64,000 nucleotides of DNA, from NCBI GenBank assembly GCA_041665785.1, contig JBAYIE010000007.1, positions 1-64,000 on the forward strand. Reading direction: 5' to 3'. Numbering within the stretch: the stretch's first letter is position 1; each line of letters opens with the position of its first letter. This stretch comes from JBAYIE01 sp041665785. GTDB taxonomy: Bacteria; Bacteroidota; Bacteroidia; UKL13-3. Both the position numbers and the translations under genes were made by a program. Positions 17,132 to 26,463 of this stretch are shown piece after piece. A model generated the notes under the pieces. The model had not been told where the DNA came from. It ran no database searches and saw only the letters and a list, made by a program, of their open reading frames with translations.

Positions 17132-19924
17132 ATGAATAACAAGTGTGAAAAGATGAGTCAGGTAACAGGAACCAAGCCTACCCTGTTGACCTTTAAGTTT
17201 TGGATAGGAATTGTAAGTCTGTTTATATTCCTGACAGCTGGTATACAGTTGCAGGCAGCTACTTTTTTCTTAAAGGCCGCCAGTGCCGCCAATGCTCATT
17301 TACCGGCCAGCTGGAATACAGTGGCTGATGGTTCAGGATCAAATGCAACAAGCTTTACTGCTACAGGCAATACCTTCAATGTTCCTGCCGGAATTAACGG
17401 AACCATATCAACCAGTGTGAGTTTTGGTCCAACCGGTAATTCAGGTGCGGTAGCCATGACCATCGATGGCACCCTAACCATTGCATCAGGTATCGTACTT
17501 ACGCTTCAGCAAAAGAATGGCAGTACTTGCTCTTTAACAGTAAACGCAGGTGGTGAACTTATTTTTTCAGGTACCAGTGCCAGTCAATTGGTTGGAAGCT
17601 TAGGCGGAAATGGTACTGCAGCAGATATTACTTTTAGTGTTTTAACTGATGGCGGTATAGAATCAGCCAATACCCTAGGAATATCGGGTACGTCAACACA
17701 ATCCATCAATACCACCAATCTTACCTCAACCCTTTCAACAACTGGATTATATATTTTTAATGGTGCATCGCAAACCATTGCCGGCATACCGGCAACTGTT
17801 AAAAAATTAAAGATCAATGGATCGAGCAACAAAACAATTACAGCCACGCTGGCCATTTCCGACTCTTTGATCATTGAAAGCACCAGCTCACTGGATTTGG
17901 GAACCAATACAATTACCGGAGCTTCAATCAAAACCCGGGGAACCGGAACGCTCAGAACACAAAACACCGGATCAACTCCAATTCCGACAGGTAGAACCTG
18001 GTCCTTTACGGTAGAGTTTAACGCAGCCGGAACACAAACCATCGTTGATGGAACATACGGCGGAATAATCTGCAGTACAAGCGGAACCAAGAATCTTGGA
18101 GGAAGCACTGTTGTAAGTGGTGGACTTACCTTGTCGGGCACCAAGTTGAATATGGGATCCAATACGTTAACACTCAACGGCGATTTCAGCGGTTCAGCAG
18201 CCAATTGCCTGATCGGTAGTCAAACATCAAACCTGAGTATTGGCGGCAGTGGATCAATGAGCAGCAATTTATTTTTGGATCCGAGTAACGATACCGCCAT
18301 CAATAATTTAACCTTAAATCGCAGTGGAGTAACTGTTACTCTGGGAAGCAAAATGAAAGTTTTCGGTACTTTGACACCAACTGCGGGAACTCTTGCCAGC
18401 GGAGGTAATCTTGTTATCGTTTCCAATGCTTCAGTTACAGCAGGTATTGCAAGCGGTAGCGGATCCATAACCGGTAATGTAACCGTTCAACGGTTTATCC
18501 CATCTTCGGCTCGCCGCTGGAGATTTATGAGCAGCCCTGTTACAAGCGCAACACTGGCCGACTTACAAGACAATATTCAAATTACCGGCACGGGTGGTGC
18601 TACCAATGGTTTTGATGCCAGTGCTTCCAATTCAGCCAGCGTGTTTACATACACTGAATCGACCACCGGAGATTTAAATACCGGTTGGGTAGCAGCTACC
18701 AATATCACCAACAGCATGACACCGGGCAAGGGTTACCGCATCTTTGTGCGCGGTTCACGCGATGCAGGTCGCTTAACAGGAGCGGTAACCACGCAGGATG
18801 CCGTTACGCTTGACTTTAGCGGAAGCATAAACAGTGGTAATATCAACATGAGCCCGACTTATACAGTCGCCAACGGTGATGCAAACGATGGTTGGAATTA
18901 CATGGGTAACCCTTATCCTTCGGCCATAGACTGGAATGCATTCCACGATGCCGGACGCACCGGTTCTTCTCCTGATTTTACAGGAACAGATTACGCGCAT
19001 TTGGATGCAGTAGTTTATGTATACAATGCATTTACTAATTCTTACGATAGTTACAATCCAATCTCCAATGGCGGAACACTGACCAATGGTCTTATTCCTT
19101 CAGGGGCAGCCTTTTGGGTAAAAGCTTCGGCTTCCAGTCCGACTATGACCATGAAGGAATCCTACAAGAGTTCATCAACTCCTGCGGCTGTTTTCAAAAA
19201 CGATTATAAAGACCGTGACTTCCGGATTCGCCTGACAAAAGACTCTATCAATTCCGATGAAATGGTATTGAAGTATATCGACGAAGCTACCGCTGCCAAA
19301 GATGTATATGATATTGCAAAAATGTGGGGTGCGGAAGTAAATATTGCCGCAATGGGTTCGGATAAAGCGTATCTCGCTTTAAATGCAAAACCATTCAACG
19401 GGGAAAGCGATACCGTTAAATTAAGCGTTTATGCCAAATCCACCGGGGCATATACCATGAGCTTTGTTAATGCAGAAGAGTTTGCTGCAAACCTACCTTT
19501 GTTCCTACTTGATTATTTTACCGGAGATATCATTGATCTGCGTACGCAATCCACTGTTACTTTTCAGGTGAACATGAGCAATAGCGCTTCCTATGGCGAC
19601 AGCCGGTTTGAGTTGGTTGTGGGTAAAATGCCGGTTGTGATCCTTCCAACCGCAGTACGTGATATTGAAAATGCTACTACCGGTTTAAAGGTATATCCTT
19701 ATGTAGCGCAGAGCAGTATAACCATTGGCGGATTAAAAGCTGTACCGACTCAATTTGAAATACGCGACCTCAACGGTAGGTTGATCCAACAAGTACAGTC
19801 CACTGCTAATGCAGAAGGCAAAGTGGAGCTTAACCTGAACAATTTACCGGCAGCCATGTACATGGTATGGGTGCAACAGGGATTGGGTGGCAAACCCGAA
19901 GTGGTTCGGTTTGTAAAAGAGTAA
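17132..19924 (+). CDS. Large T9SS surface protein (adhesin-like family, member 2)
   Basis: 930 aa. The N-terminal signal/membrane segment ends at LQAATFF (about residue 43). Residues about 45-445 are Gly/Ser/Thr/Asn-rich short beta repeats, consistent with a right-handed beta-helix. The shared C-terminus then begins: VQRFIPSSARRWRFMSSPV (about 450), GWNYMGNPYPSAIDWNAFHD (about 588), the DRDFRIRLTKDSINSDEM module (about 690-835), and a T9SS sorting domain from about 848 ending GGKPEVVRFVKE. It is exported by T9SS and displayed at the surface; its role in adhesion or gliding is inferred from the architecture and from the gld genes starting 188 bp downstream. No enzyme motif is visible. The closest relative in the window is the 934-aa protein at 42715, including the N-terminal PASWNT segment. 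Confidence 0.85.
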   Translation: MNNKCEKMSQVTGTKPTLLTFKFWIGIVSLFIFLTAGIQLQAATFFLKAASAANAHLPASWNTVADGSGSNATSFTATGNTFNVPAGINGTISTSVSFGPTGNSGAVAMTIDGTLTIASGIVLTLQQKNGSTCSLTVNAGGELIFSGTSASQLVGSLGGNGTAADITFSVLTDGGIESANTLGISGTSTQSINTTNLTSTLSTTGLYIFNGASQTIAGIPATVKKLKINGSSNKTITATLAISDSLIIESTSSLDLGTNTITGASIKTRGTGTLRTQNTGSTPIPTGRTWSFTVEFNAAGTQTIVDGTYGGIICSTSGTKNLGGSTVVSGGLTLSGTKLNMGSNTLTLNGDFSGSAANCLIGSQTSNLSIGGSGSMSSNLFLDPSNDTAINNLTLNRSGVTVTLGSKMKVFGTLTPTAGTLASGGNLVIVSNASVTAGIASGSGSITGNVTVQRFIPSSARRWRFMSSPVTSATLADLQDNIQITGTGGATNGFDASASNSASVFTYTESTTGDLNTGWVAATNITNSMTPGKGYRIFVRGSRDAGRLTGAVTTQDAVTLDFSGSINSGNINMSPTYTVANGDANDGWNYMGNPYPSAIDWNAFHDAGRTGSSPDFTGTDYAHLDAVVYVYNAFTNSYDSYNPISNGGTLTNGLIPSGAAFWVKASASSPTMTMKESYKSSSTPAAVFKNDYKDRDFRIRLTKDSINSDEMVLKYIDEATAAKDVYDIAKMWGAEVNIAAMGSDKAYLALNAKPFNGESDTVKLSVYAKSTGAYTMSFVNAEEFAANLPLFLLDYFTGDIIDLRTQSTVTFQVNMSNSASYGDSRFELVVGKMPVVILPTAVRDIENATTGLKVYPYVAQSSITIGGLKAVPTQFEIRDLNGRLIQQVQSTANAEGKVELNLNNLPAAMYMVWVQQGLGGKPEVVRFVKE

Positions 19925-20085
19925 TCCTGTTCAGAGGAAATTCATCCTTGCATGAAGCGCACACCTGCTGGTGCGTAACGAACTGCAGTTAATTTGAAGT
20001 ATGAATGAATCGCTTGTGTGCTCGAGCAATTCTTGCAAAGCATCACAGTCAATTTAAATTAGCTGTAACTACACAACCAATTTCT

Positions 20086-20093
20086 TATTTTCG
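20086..20093 (+). promoter_or_regulatory. Candidate -7 box of the gld operon
   Basis: TATTTTCG, one mismatch from TAnnTTTG, lies 19 bp before the gldA ATG. The same variant ending (TTCG) is seen in the candidate RND operon promoter. Confidence 0.3.
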
Positions 20094-20112
20094 CTGACTT
20101 TTACATTTCAGC

Positions 20113-21018
20113 ATGTCGATTCAAACGGAGAACCTTACCAAAATTTACGGGAACCAAAAAGCACTCGATGGAATTTCTTTCGAGGCTCGTCCGGGAGAAA
20201 TTTTGGGCTTTCTGGGTCCGAACGGGGCAGGTAAGTCGACAACCATGAAAATTCTTACCTGTTTCCTTCCTCAAACTTCTGGTAAAGCTATGGTTTGCGG
20301 ATATGATGTGGTGGAGCATCCGGTAGAGGTACGCAGGCGAATTGGGTATTTACCGGAATTAAATCCGTTGTATACCGACATGTATATCAAAGAATACCTG
20401 ATGTTTTCAGCTGAGGTACAAGGGATCAAAAAAGATGCAGCCAGCCGGGTGGGTGAAATGATAGAACGTGTTGGGCTCGAACAGGAGCGCAAAAAGAAAA
20501 TCGGACAATTATCAAAAGGATACAAACAACGTGTTGGACTGGCACAGGCGATGCTGCACAATCCGAGTGTACTCATTTTGGATGAACCTACTTCAGGTCT
20601 CGACCCCAATCAGGTGGTAGAAATCCGCGAACTGATCCGGCAAATCGGGAAAGATAAAACGGTATTGTTTTCCACACATATTATGCAGGAAGTGGAAGCC
20701 TTGTGCGATCGCGTGGTGATTATCAATAAAGGAAAAATTGTAGCCAACGACCGGCTTGATAACCTGTTCAAAAAATTATCCGGAGATGTTACCATTACGG
20801 TTGAATTCAAACAGGAAATTCCGCTCTCCGCATTAAAGCAACTCAGCGGAGTAAAACAAATCACACAAAAGAAAAACCGGTATACTTTGCAGTGTCAGGG
20901 TGATTTGCGTGAGGCTATTTCCAACTTATCGGGCCAGCAAGGTTGGGTATTGCTGGGAATGAACCTCGAAGAAAATACATTGGAAGAAGTGTTTCAAAAA
21001 TTAACCCTGAATCCATGA
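20113..21018 (+). CDS. gldA: Gliding motility ABC transporter ATP-binding protein GldA
   Basis: 301 aa ABC ATPase. Walker A is GPNGAGKST (about residue 37), signature LSKGYKQRVGLAQAM, Walker B SVLILDEPTSGLDPNQ, with the H-loop in STHIMQEVEALCD. The C-terminal 80 residues are the extension typical of GldA. It powers the GldA-GldF-GldG transporter, needed for gliding in Flavobacterium johnsoniae, although some gliders lack it. It is first gene of a five-gene unit; its stop overlaps the next start by 4 bp. In F. johnsoniae gldA is apart from gldFG, whereas here they are together, which supports the assignment. Confidence 0.9.
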   Translation: MSIQTENLTKIYGNQKALDGISFEARPGEILGFLGPNGAGKSTTMKILTCFLPQTSGKAMVCGYDVVEHPVEVRRRIGYLPELNPLYTDMYIKEYLMFSAEVQGIKKDAASRVGEMIERVGLEQERKKKIGQLSKGYKQRVGLAQAMLHNPSVLILDEPTSGLDPNQVVEIRELIRQIGKDKTVLFSTHIMQEVEALCDRVVIINKGKIVANDRLDNLFKKLSGDVTITVEFKQEIPLSALKQLSGVKQITQKKNRYTLQCQGDLREAISNLSGQQGWVLLGMNLEENTLEEVFQKLTLNP

Positions 21019-21596
21019 ACAAATTTCACCTGTTGATTTTATCGATACTGTTTGTTTCCCGGGCTTACAGTCAGCCTGCACAGACCGAATCCCAGGCGCA
21101 AAGTCAATCTTTAAATATAAGAGCGTTTGGAGCGTTGAATGGCCCCGAAGCTATTTTATATGGTTTCCATACCGCATTTGACTTTAGAAAGCAAGGTCGT
21201 TTTCTGGCTGGATTCGGAAGTGGTATAGAAGTGCAAAGTACCGACTCGTTCAAGGTCTATTCGATTCCTGTGTTTATGAATGCACATCTGATTCTGTCGG
21301 GCAACAAGAGCCGGTCGTTTTATATCTTTTTTAATCCGGGTATTTCATTAGCTTATACTGTCGAGTCGCCTATGAATCCGGATTCCGTAAACCATCCTAC
21401 TTTGGTAGGACGCAAAGCAGATTCACCGAATGATTTTCTAAGCAATGGCATTTTGATACAAGCGGGACTTGGATATGAATCAAGCTCTGGAATAAATATA
21501 GAGTACTTTATACGCAGTCAACCTTCCAATTTATTAGCCCCGTACAATACACGTAATTTATACGTTGGAATTTCTCTGGGGTATAGAATAAAATAG
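21015..21596 (+). CDS. Small envelope protein coupled between gldA and gldF
   Basis: 193 aa from the ATG at 21015, which overlaps the gldA stop (ATGA). A frame runs further upstream inside gldA, but only this start gives a signal peptide (MNKFHLLILSILFVSRAYS-Q). The mature part alternates hydrophobic and polar residues, with aromatic-ended strands (FYIFFNPGISLAYTV, GLGYESSSGINIEYFI) and ends YVGISLGYRIK, typical of a small outer-membrane beta-barrel. I do not recognise the family. Its place inside a gld operon, with tight coupling on both sides (3 bp to gldF), suggests it works with the transporter, but no function is assigned. Confidence 0.7.
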   Translation: MNKFHLLILSILFVSRAYSQPAQTESQAQSQSLNIRAFGALNGPEAILYGFHTAFDFRKQGRFLAGFGSGIEVQSTDSFKVYSIPVFMNAHLILSGNKSRSFYIFFNPGISLAYTVESPMNPDSVNHPTLVGRKADSPNDFLSNGILIQAGLGYESSSGINIEYFIRSQPSNLLAPYNTRNLYVGISLGYRIK

Positions 21597-21599
21597 ACC

Positions 21600-22328
21600 A
21601 TGTATACCATATTCAAAAAAGAAATACGCAGTTTTCTCGCTTCTTTCATTGCTTATGTAGTGATGGTTGTGTTTTTGATTGCAACCGGTTTGTTTCTCTG
21701 GGTATTACCGGATTATACATTGCTGGATCTGGGATATGCCAATCTCGATACCTTGTTCAGTATGGCTCCGTGGCTGTTTATTTTTTTAATTTCGGCCATC
21801 ACGATGCGGTCGTTCAGCGAAGAAAAAAAATCAGGAACCATTGAAGTACTTACTACCAAACCGCTTACTGATCTGCAAATTATTATGGGAAAATATTTTG
21901 CCGGAGTAGTCCTGGTTATATTTACGCTTTTGCCCACCCTGATCTATTTGTATTCGGTTTATCAGCTGGGTTCTCCGAAAGGCAATCTGGATATGGGTGC
22001 TACCTGGGGATCATACCTTGGCCTTTTTCTATTGGCAGCATGTTTTGTAGCCATTGGCATATTCGCATCTGCCATTACCGACAATCAGATTGTATCTTTC
22101 ATTGTTTCCATGTTTTTGTGTTATAGTTTCTATTCTCTTTTTGATTTGCTGGCAGATTTTAACCTGTTGGGTAGTTACGACAGTGTGGTGGCATCGCTGG
22201 GCATTCAGGCGCATTACCAATCCATCAGCAGGGGAGTGATTGATACACGTGATTTGTTGTATTTCATCAGTATAATAATGGCATTTATCTGGGGGACAAA
22301 AACCGTATTCGGATCACGTAAATGGTAA
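21600..22328 (+). CDS. gldF: Gliding motility ABC transporter permease GldF
   Basis: 242 aa with six hydrophobic segments. Family landmarks are the N-terminal MYTIFKKEIRSFLASFIAYV, the cytoplasmic loop FSEEKKSGTIEVLTTKPLTD, and the terminal IMAFIWGTKTVFGSRKW. It is the membrane subunit paired with GldA and GldG. Start ATG at 21600 lies 3 bp after the preceding stop, and gldG follows 13 bp later. The transported substrate of this complex is not known. Confidence 0.9.
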   Translation: MYTIFKKEIRSFLASFIAYVVMVVFLIATGLFLWVLPDYTLLDLGYANLDTLFSMAPWLFIFLISAITMRSFSEEKKSGTIEVLTTKPLTDLQIIMGKYFAGVVLVIFTLLPTLIYLYSVYQLGSPKGNLDMGATWGSYLGLFLLAACFVAIGIFASAITDNQIVSFIVSMFLCYSFYSLFDLLADFNLLGSYDSVVASLGIQAHYQSISRGVIDTRDLLYFISIIMAFIWGTKTVFGSRKW

Positions 22329-22341
22329 TGCATTCCATACT

Positions 22342-24036
22342 ATGAGTAACAAAAAAAGAAATATCAAAGTACAGGCTTTAACCGAAATGGGGTTGATGCT
22401 GGTATTGTTGATACTGGCCAACCTCATATTTTCGGTGTTTTTTTACCGCATAGATCTGACCAAAGAAAAAAGATATTCGCTGTCGGACGCCAGTAAAATT
22501 TTAGCCGGTAAACTGGATGACGTATTGTATGTTAAGGTGTATCTGAGGGGAGAATTTCCTGCAGGATTCAAGCGCCTGAGTCAGTCGACACGCGAAATGC
22601 TGGATGAATTTGCTGCGTACGCAGGAGGAAATTTGCAGTACGAATTTGTGGATCCTTTTGCCGAAGGCGATACAAAAAAACAGGGTGATGTGGTGAAGGA
22701 ACTGGTGAGCAAAGGACTTCAGCCTACCAATGTGCAAATCAAGAAGGACGATGAAATGGCGCAGAAAATCATCGTTCCGGGGGCACTCTTTTATTACAAG
22801 GGAAAAGAATTTCCGGTGAATTTCCTGAAAGGTCAGTTTGGTGCAGCACCGGAAGAGGTGATCAACAGTTCTATTGAATTGATTGAATATGAAATTGCCA
22901 ATCTGTTGCGCAAAGTCACTGAAACCAGCCGGAAAAGCATTGCATTTTTAGATGATCATGGAGAGCTGGGGCGTTGGGATGTAGCCGATGCACAGGCCGA
23001 ACTGGAGCAATACTACGAAGTAAAACGCATTCCGTTGTCGTCGGTTCCACCGCTTGAGTTAAATAAATATGTAGGCGTGGTAATCGCTAAACCTACGCAA
23101 CCATTTTCCGACTTCGATAAGTTTAAACTGGATCAGTATGTTATGAACGGTGGAAAAATATTGTGGTTGCTCGAAACACAGGTAGCTGATATGGACAGCC
23201 TGCAAAAGGCTCCCATGTTTGTTTCTTCATCATATGATCTCAACCTCGACGATATCTTATTTCGATATGGAATCCGGGTAAATCCCAATATTGTGCAGGA
23301 TATTCAATGCGAAATGATTCCCATTCTGAGTTCTGTTAAAAGTGGAACGCCGCAACAGAAATTATTGCCCTGGTTGTTTTTTCCGGTAGCGTCGCCGGCA
23401 AGCGATCATCCGGTTGTAAAAAATATTGATCCGGTTTGGTTTCAGTTTGCCGCTTCTATCGATACTACTTCCAACAAGGATATCCGGAAATCTGTTTTAC
23501 TCCGGTCTTCACCCTATGCACGTTTAATGGGAGCACCTGTGCGGGTGGATTTGAATATGGCGCGTGTACGGCCTGATCCGGATGAATTCAGCCGGGGAAG
23601 TTTTCCTATGGCGGTTTTGCTGGAAGGAAAATTCAAATCCATTTTTCAATACAGGTTAGGTGCAACCAATGATCCCGATTTACCTTTTAAAGAAAGTATT
23701 GAGCACAACAAAATGATTGTTGTTTCAGACGGTGATGTGATTCGTAATCAGCGGAAAATGTCGACTGGTGAAATCTTTCCGTTGGGGTATAACCGGTTTA
23801 CCAATCAGCAATATGGGAACAAGCGATTTATTTTGAATTGCTTGGATTACCTGTGTGACGAATCGGGTATCCTTGAAATTCGCGGAAAAGAAATTACACT
23901 CCGATTGTTGAACAAAGCCAAAATCAAAAAGGAGAAATTAAAATGGCAACTGATCAATACATTACTGCCATTAGTGCTTGTAGTAGTTTTCGGAATTGTC
24001 AATCAGGCAATACGCCGGCGAAAATATACACGTTAA
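22342..24036 (+). CDS. gldG: Gliding motility ABC transporter auxiliary component GldG
   Basis: 564 aa. One N-terminal membrane helix (about 15-35) is followed by the family signature YRIDLTKEKRYSLSDASK, and a second helix at the very C-terminus (LINTLLPLVLVVVFGIVNQ) precedes a basic tail IRRRKYTR. Most of the protein lies in the periplasm. It matches the GldG/ABC-2 auxiliary family in length and topology and directly follows gldF. No catalytic motifs are present; its role in the transporter is structural or substrate-related, by analogy with the Flavobacterium protein. Confidence 0.9.
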   Translation: MSNKKRNIKVQALTEMGLMLVLLILANLIFSVFFYRIDLTKEKRYSLSDASKILAGKLDDVLYVKVYLRGEFPAGFKRLSQSTREMLDEFAAYAGGNLQYEFVDPFAEGDTKKQGDVVKELVSKGLQPTNVQIKKDDEMAQKIIVPGALFYYKGKEFPVNFLKGQFGAAPEEVINSSIELIEYEIANLLRKVTETSRKSIAFLDDHGELGRWDVADAQAELEQYYEVKRIPLSSVPPLELNKYVGVVIAKPTQPFSDFDKFKLDQYVMNGGKILWLLETQVADMDSLQKAPMFVSSSYDLNLDDILFRYGIRVNPNIVQDIQCEMIPILSSVKSGTPQQKLLPWLFFPVASPASDHPVVKNIDPVWFQFAASIDTTSNKDIRKSVLLRSSPYARLMGAPVRVDLNMARVRPDPDEFSRGSFPMAVLLEGKFKSIFQYRLGATNDPDLPFKESIEHNKMIVVSDGDVIRNQRKMSTGEIFPLGYNRFTNQQYGNKRFILNCLDYLCDESGILEIRGKEITLRLLNKAKIKKEKLKWQLINTLLPLVLVVVFGIVNQAIRRRKYTR

Positions 24037-24075
24037 CGGAGAGGCAGAACAAAATTATGTTAGCAACAGAAAACC

Positions 24076-25083
24076 ATGAACCGACCCATTAAAATATTTC
24101 TTTTACTGATTATTCTGGCCACATTGATCTATTGGGCGATGAGCAGTAAGTTGTGGAGCAATATAAAATCAGACGGAAAGGATTTTGCCGTTGCTGATAC
24201 TGCTTCCGTTACAAAATTATTTCTGGCCAACAAGCGCTCGCAGCAGGTAACGCTCGAAAAAAACGAAGCCGGGATTTGGATGGTAAACCGCGAAGTAGTT
24301 GCCGATATTCAAAAGATAAATCTGATAAAAGCAACGTTGCATGATTTGAAAGTAAGAAACCCCTTATCTGAAAGTGAATTCAATACAGTGGTATCCCGCC
24401 TGGCCAGCGATGCTGTAAAGACCGAAGTGTATGCCGGTAAGAAATTAATCAAAACGGTGTATATAGGTCAGGCTACGGCTGAAGGTACCGGAACTTACAT
24501 GATGCTTGAAAATGCAAGCACTCCTTATGTAATCCATATACCGGGATTTATCGGTTATCTGAGTCCGCGATTCAGTGCCAATCCTATCAAGTGGAAGGAC
24601 AAAAGGATCTTCAATTTTAAAGCGGAAGAAATTCATTCCATTCAGGTTAACTATCCGACAAATCCCGTATTGTCTTTTAAAGTAACCAATGGAACCGTGC
24701 CTGAGGTTTTTGATATTAATGAAAAGCCGGTGATGGCAGATCTGAATTTCGTGAAGTATTACCTGGCATCATTTCATCAATTATCCATCGAAGCATACGA
24801 CGAAGATATCCCGCAGGTACAAGTGGATTCGATCCGGAATACAACACCATTTTGCATCGTAACGTTAACTACAAAACAAAATACCTCCCGCAAATTAACG
24901 GTGCATTTGAAAGGTATTGATAAACGCACCAAGGAGCGTTATAACGAAGAAGGAAAGGAACTGGAATACGATTACGATAAGTATTTCGGGTTTGTAGACA
25001 ATGAAAAGGAAGTGGTGTATGTGCAGCAATACAATTTCGGGAGGGTCTTTAAAACCATCCACGATTTTAAAACCCAGCCTTAA
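24076..25083 (+). CDS. DUF4340-like membrane-anchored protein downstream of gldG
   Basis: 335 aa. N-terminal anchor at residues 5-22, then a periplasmic beta-rich body with repeated thread-like segments (VTKLFLANKRSQQVTLEKNE; TVYIGQATAEGTGTYMMLE; FGFVDNEKEVVYVQQ). This composition and location after a GldG-like gene fit DUF4340 proteins, which often accompany ABC-2/GldG systems. Start ATG is 39 bp after gldG. The stop is only 3 bp from that of the convergent M28 peptidase gene, leaving no room for separate terminators. Probably an accessory of the Gld transporter; not experimentally assigned. Confidence 0.65.
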   Translation: MNRPIKIFLLLIILATLIYWAMSSKLWSNIKSDGKDFAVADTASVTKLFLANKRSQQVTLEKNEAGIWMVNREVVADIQKINLIKATLHDLKVRNPLSESEFNTVVSRLASDAVKTEVYAGKKLIKTVYIGQATAEGTGTYMMLENASTPYVIHIPGFIGYLSPRFSANPIKWKDKRIFNFKAEEIHSIQVNYPTNPVLSFKVTNGTVPEVFDINEKPVMADLNFVKYYLASFHQLSIEAYDEDIPQVQVDSIRNTTPFCIVTLTTKQNTSRKLTVHLKGIDKRTKERYNEEGKELEYDYDKYFGFVDNEKEVVYVQQYNFGRVFKTIHDFKTQP

Positions 25084-25086
25084 AAT

Positions 25087-26463
25087 TTATTTTACGCCAT
25101 ACTCGCTGAGCAGCCAGAGCATGGAGGCCATAGCGCCGGCACCCAGTTCAAGTTCCCGCCTGTTAATTTTGTCGAATGTATCGGCGGCTGTATGATGAAT
25201 ATCAAAGTAACGTTGCGAATCAGGACTGTAACCGATCAGCAAGGTTCCGGTTTTTTTGAGCGGTCCGATATCGGTACCACCCCAACCTTTGCGAAACGAT
25301 TCAATGCCGTAAGGACTTAAAAGTGGAATCCATTTTTGAAATAGTTGCAGAGTAGCAGTGTCTTCCACGGTCATCCCTCTTGGTGTATAACCTCCGGCAT
25401 CGCTTTCTATAGCAGCAATTACTTTTTCATGCGAGCGCTGTACTTCATCGGCAAAATGATTTCCACCGCGGACTCCATTTTCTTCGTTCATAAATAAGAC
25501 GCAACGCATTGTACGTTTTGGACGAATCCCCAGGGCTTTAAACAATCGCAGCGCTTCCATGCTCTGCACCACTCCGGCACCATCGTCGTGCGCACCTTCT
25601 CCATTATCCCACGAATCCAGGTGACCACCTACCACAATGATTTCATCGCGTTTTGATGTGCCCCTGATTTCTCCGATAACATTGTATGAAATCTCATCGG
25701 GCAACATGGAACAGGTTTGACGGAAATAAAATTCGACCGAAGCGGAGTCTTTGCTGTTTAATGCGTCGCTCAACAGATTGGCATCAACAGTACTGATGGC
25801 ACAAGCCGGAATAAAAGGAACCGTATCGTTATACCGCATCATTCCGGTATGCGGAAACGTATCGAGCGCCAGCGTAAGGCTTCTGACTACTACACCCACT
25901 GCACCATAAGCAGCTGCCACAATGGCCCCGTTGCCGCGCTGATCTCCGGCTTCGCCATAAGCACGACCGGTATGAATATAAGTTGGATTGAGCGGCCGGT
26001 TGTAAAACACAATTTTCCCCTGAATTTTTTCGCGTCCTAATTTGGGAATATCACTCAGGTGATGAACTTCAATTACCGGTGCCTTTATACCTCCTGCCGG
26101 AGTTGCCATAGAATTTCCCAAAGCACAGATGCGAACACGGTTTTGTTTTTTACCTATACTGAAATGTGCGGCTTCTTTTTCACCACGAACCCAGTGCGGT
26201 ACCAATACTCCCTGCAGATAAACCGTATCGAAGCCGTAATTGTACATTTGCTGCGCAGTGTAAGTTACAGCCTGTTGTGCCTGAGGCGAACCGCTTAAGC
26301 GGCCACCGATTTTTTTGCAAAGATGTTCGAGCGCAGGGTAACACTGGCCGCGCGTCAGTACTTCGGTGTACAAACGACGAATGATGAGCGAATCGTTGTT
26401 TTGCGCGTAAACAGATAATCCCGACAAAAAACAGGTTAACCATAAAATACGTTTCATGTTCAT
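25087..26463 (-). CDS. Secreted M28-family zinc peptidase (carboxypeptidase Q-like)
   Basis: 458 aa with a signal peptide (MKRILWLTCFLSGLSVYA-Q, the start may be Met1 or Met3). The co-catalytic zinc ligands are in the right order: HLDSWDNGEGAHDDGAG (His and bridging Asp), MNEENG (catalytic Glu pair), AIESDAGG (Asp), and FDIHHTAADTFDK (final His). A PA-like insert lies at about 100-230. It cleaves dipeptides or N-terminal residues in the periplasm. Its start overlaps the stop of the M1 peptidase gene by 4 bp, so two extracytoplasmic exopeptidases are made together. Confidence 0.9.
   Translation of the reverse strand: MNMKRILWLTCFLSGLSVYAQNNDSLIIRRLYTEVLTRGQCYPALEHLCKKIGGRLSGSPQAQQAVTYTAQQMYNYGFDTVYLQGVLVPHWVRGEKEAAHFSIGKKQNRVRICALGNSMATPAGGIKAPVIEVHHLSDIPKLGREKIQGKIVFYNRPLNPTYIHTGRAYGEAGDQRGNGAIVAAAYGAVGVVVRSLTLALDTFPHTGMMRYNDTVPFIPACAISTVDANLLSDALNSKDSASVEFYFRQTCSMLPDEISYNVIGEIRGTSKRDEIIVVGGHLDSWDNGEGAHDDGAGVVQSMEALRLFKALGIRPKRTMRCVLFMNEENGVRGGNHFADEVQRSHEKVIAAIESDAGGYTPRGMTVEDTATLQLFQKWIPLLSPYGIESFRKGWGGTDIGPLKKTGTLLIGYSPDSQRYFDIHHTAADTFDKINRRELELGAGAMASMLWLLSEYGVK

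Noticed and set aside
19957..19975. Hairpin after the 930-aa member as a terminator
   Set aside because: The stem is short with a bulge and is not followed by a T-run.
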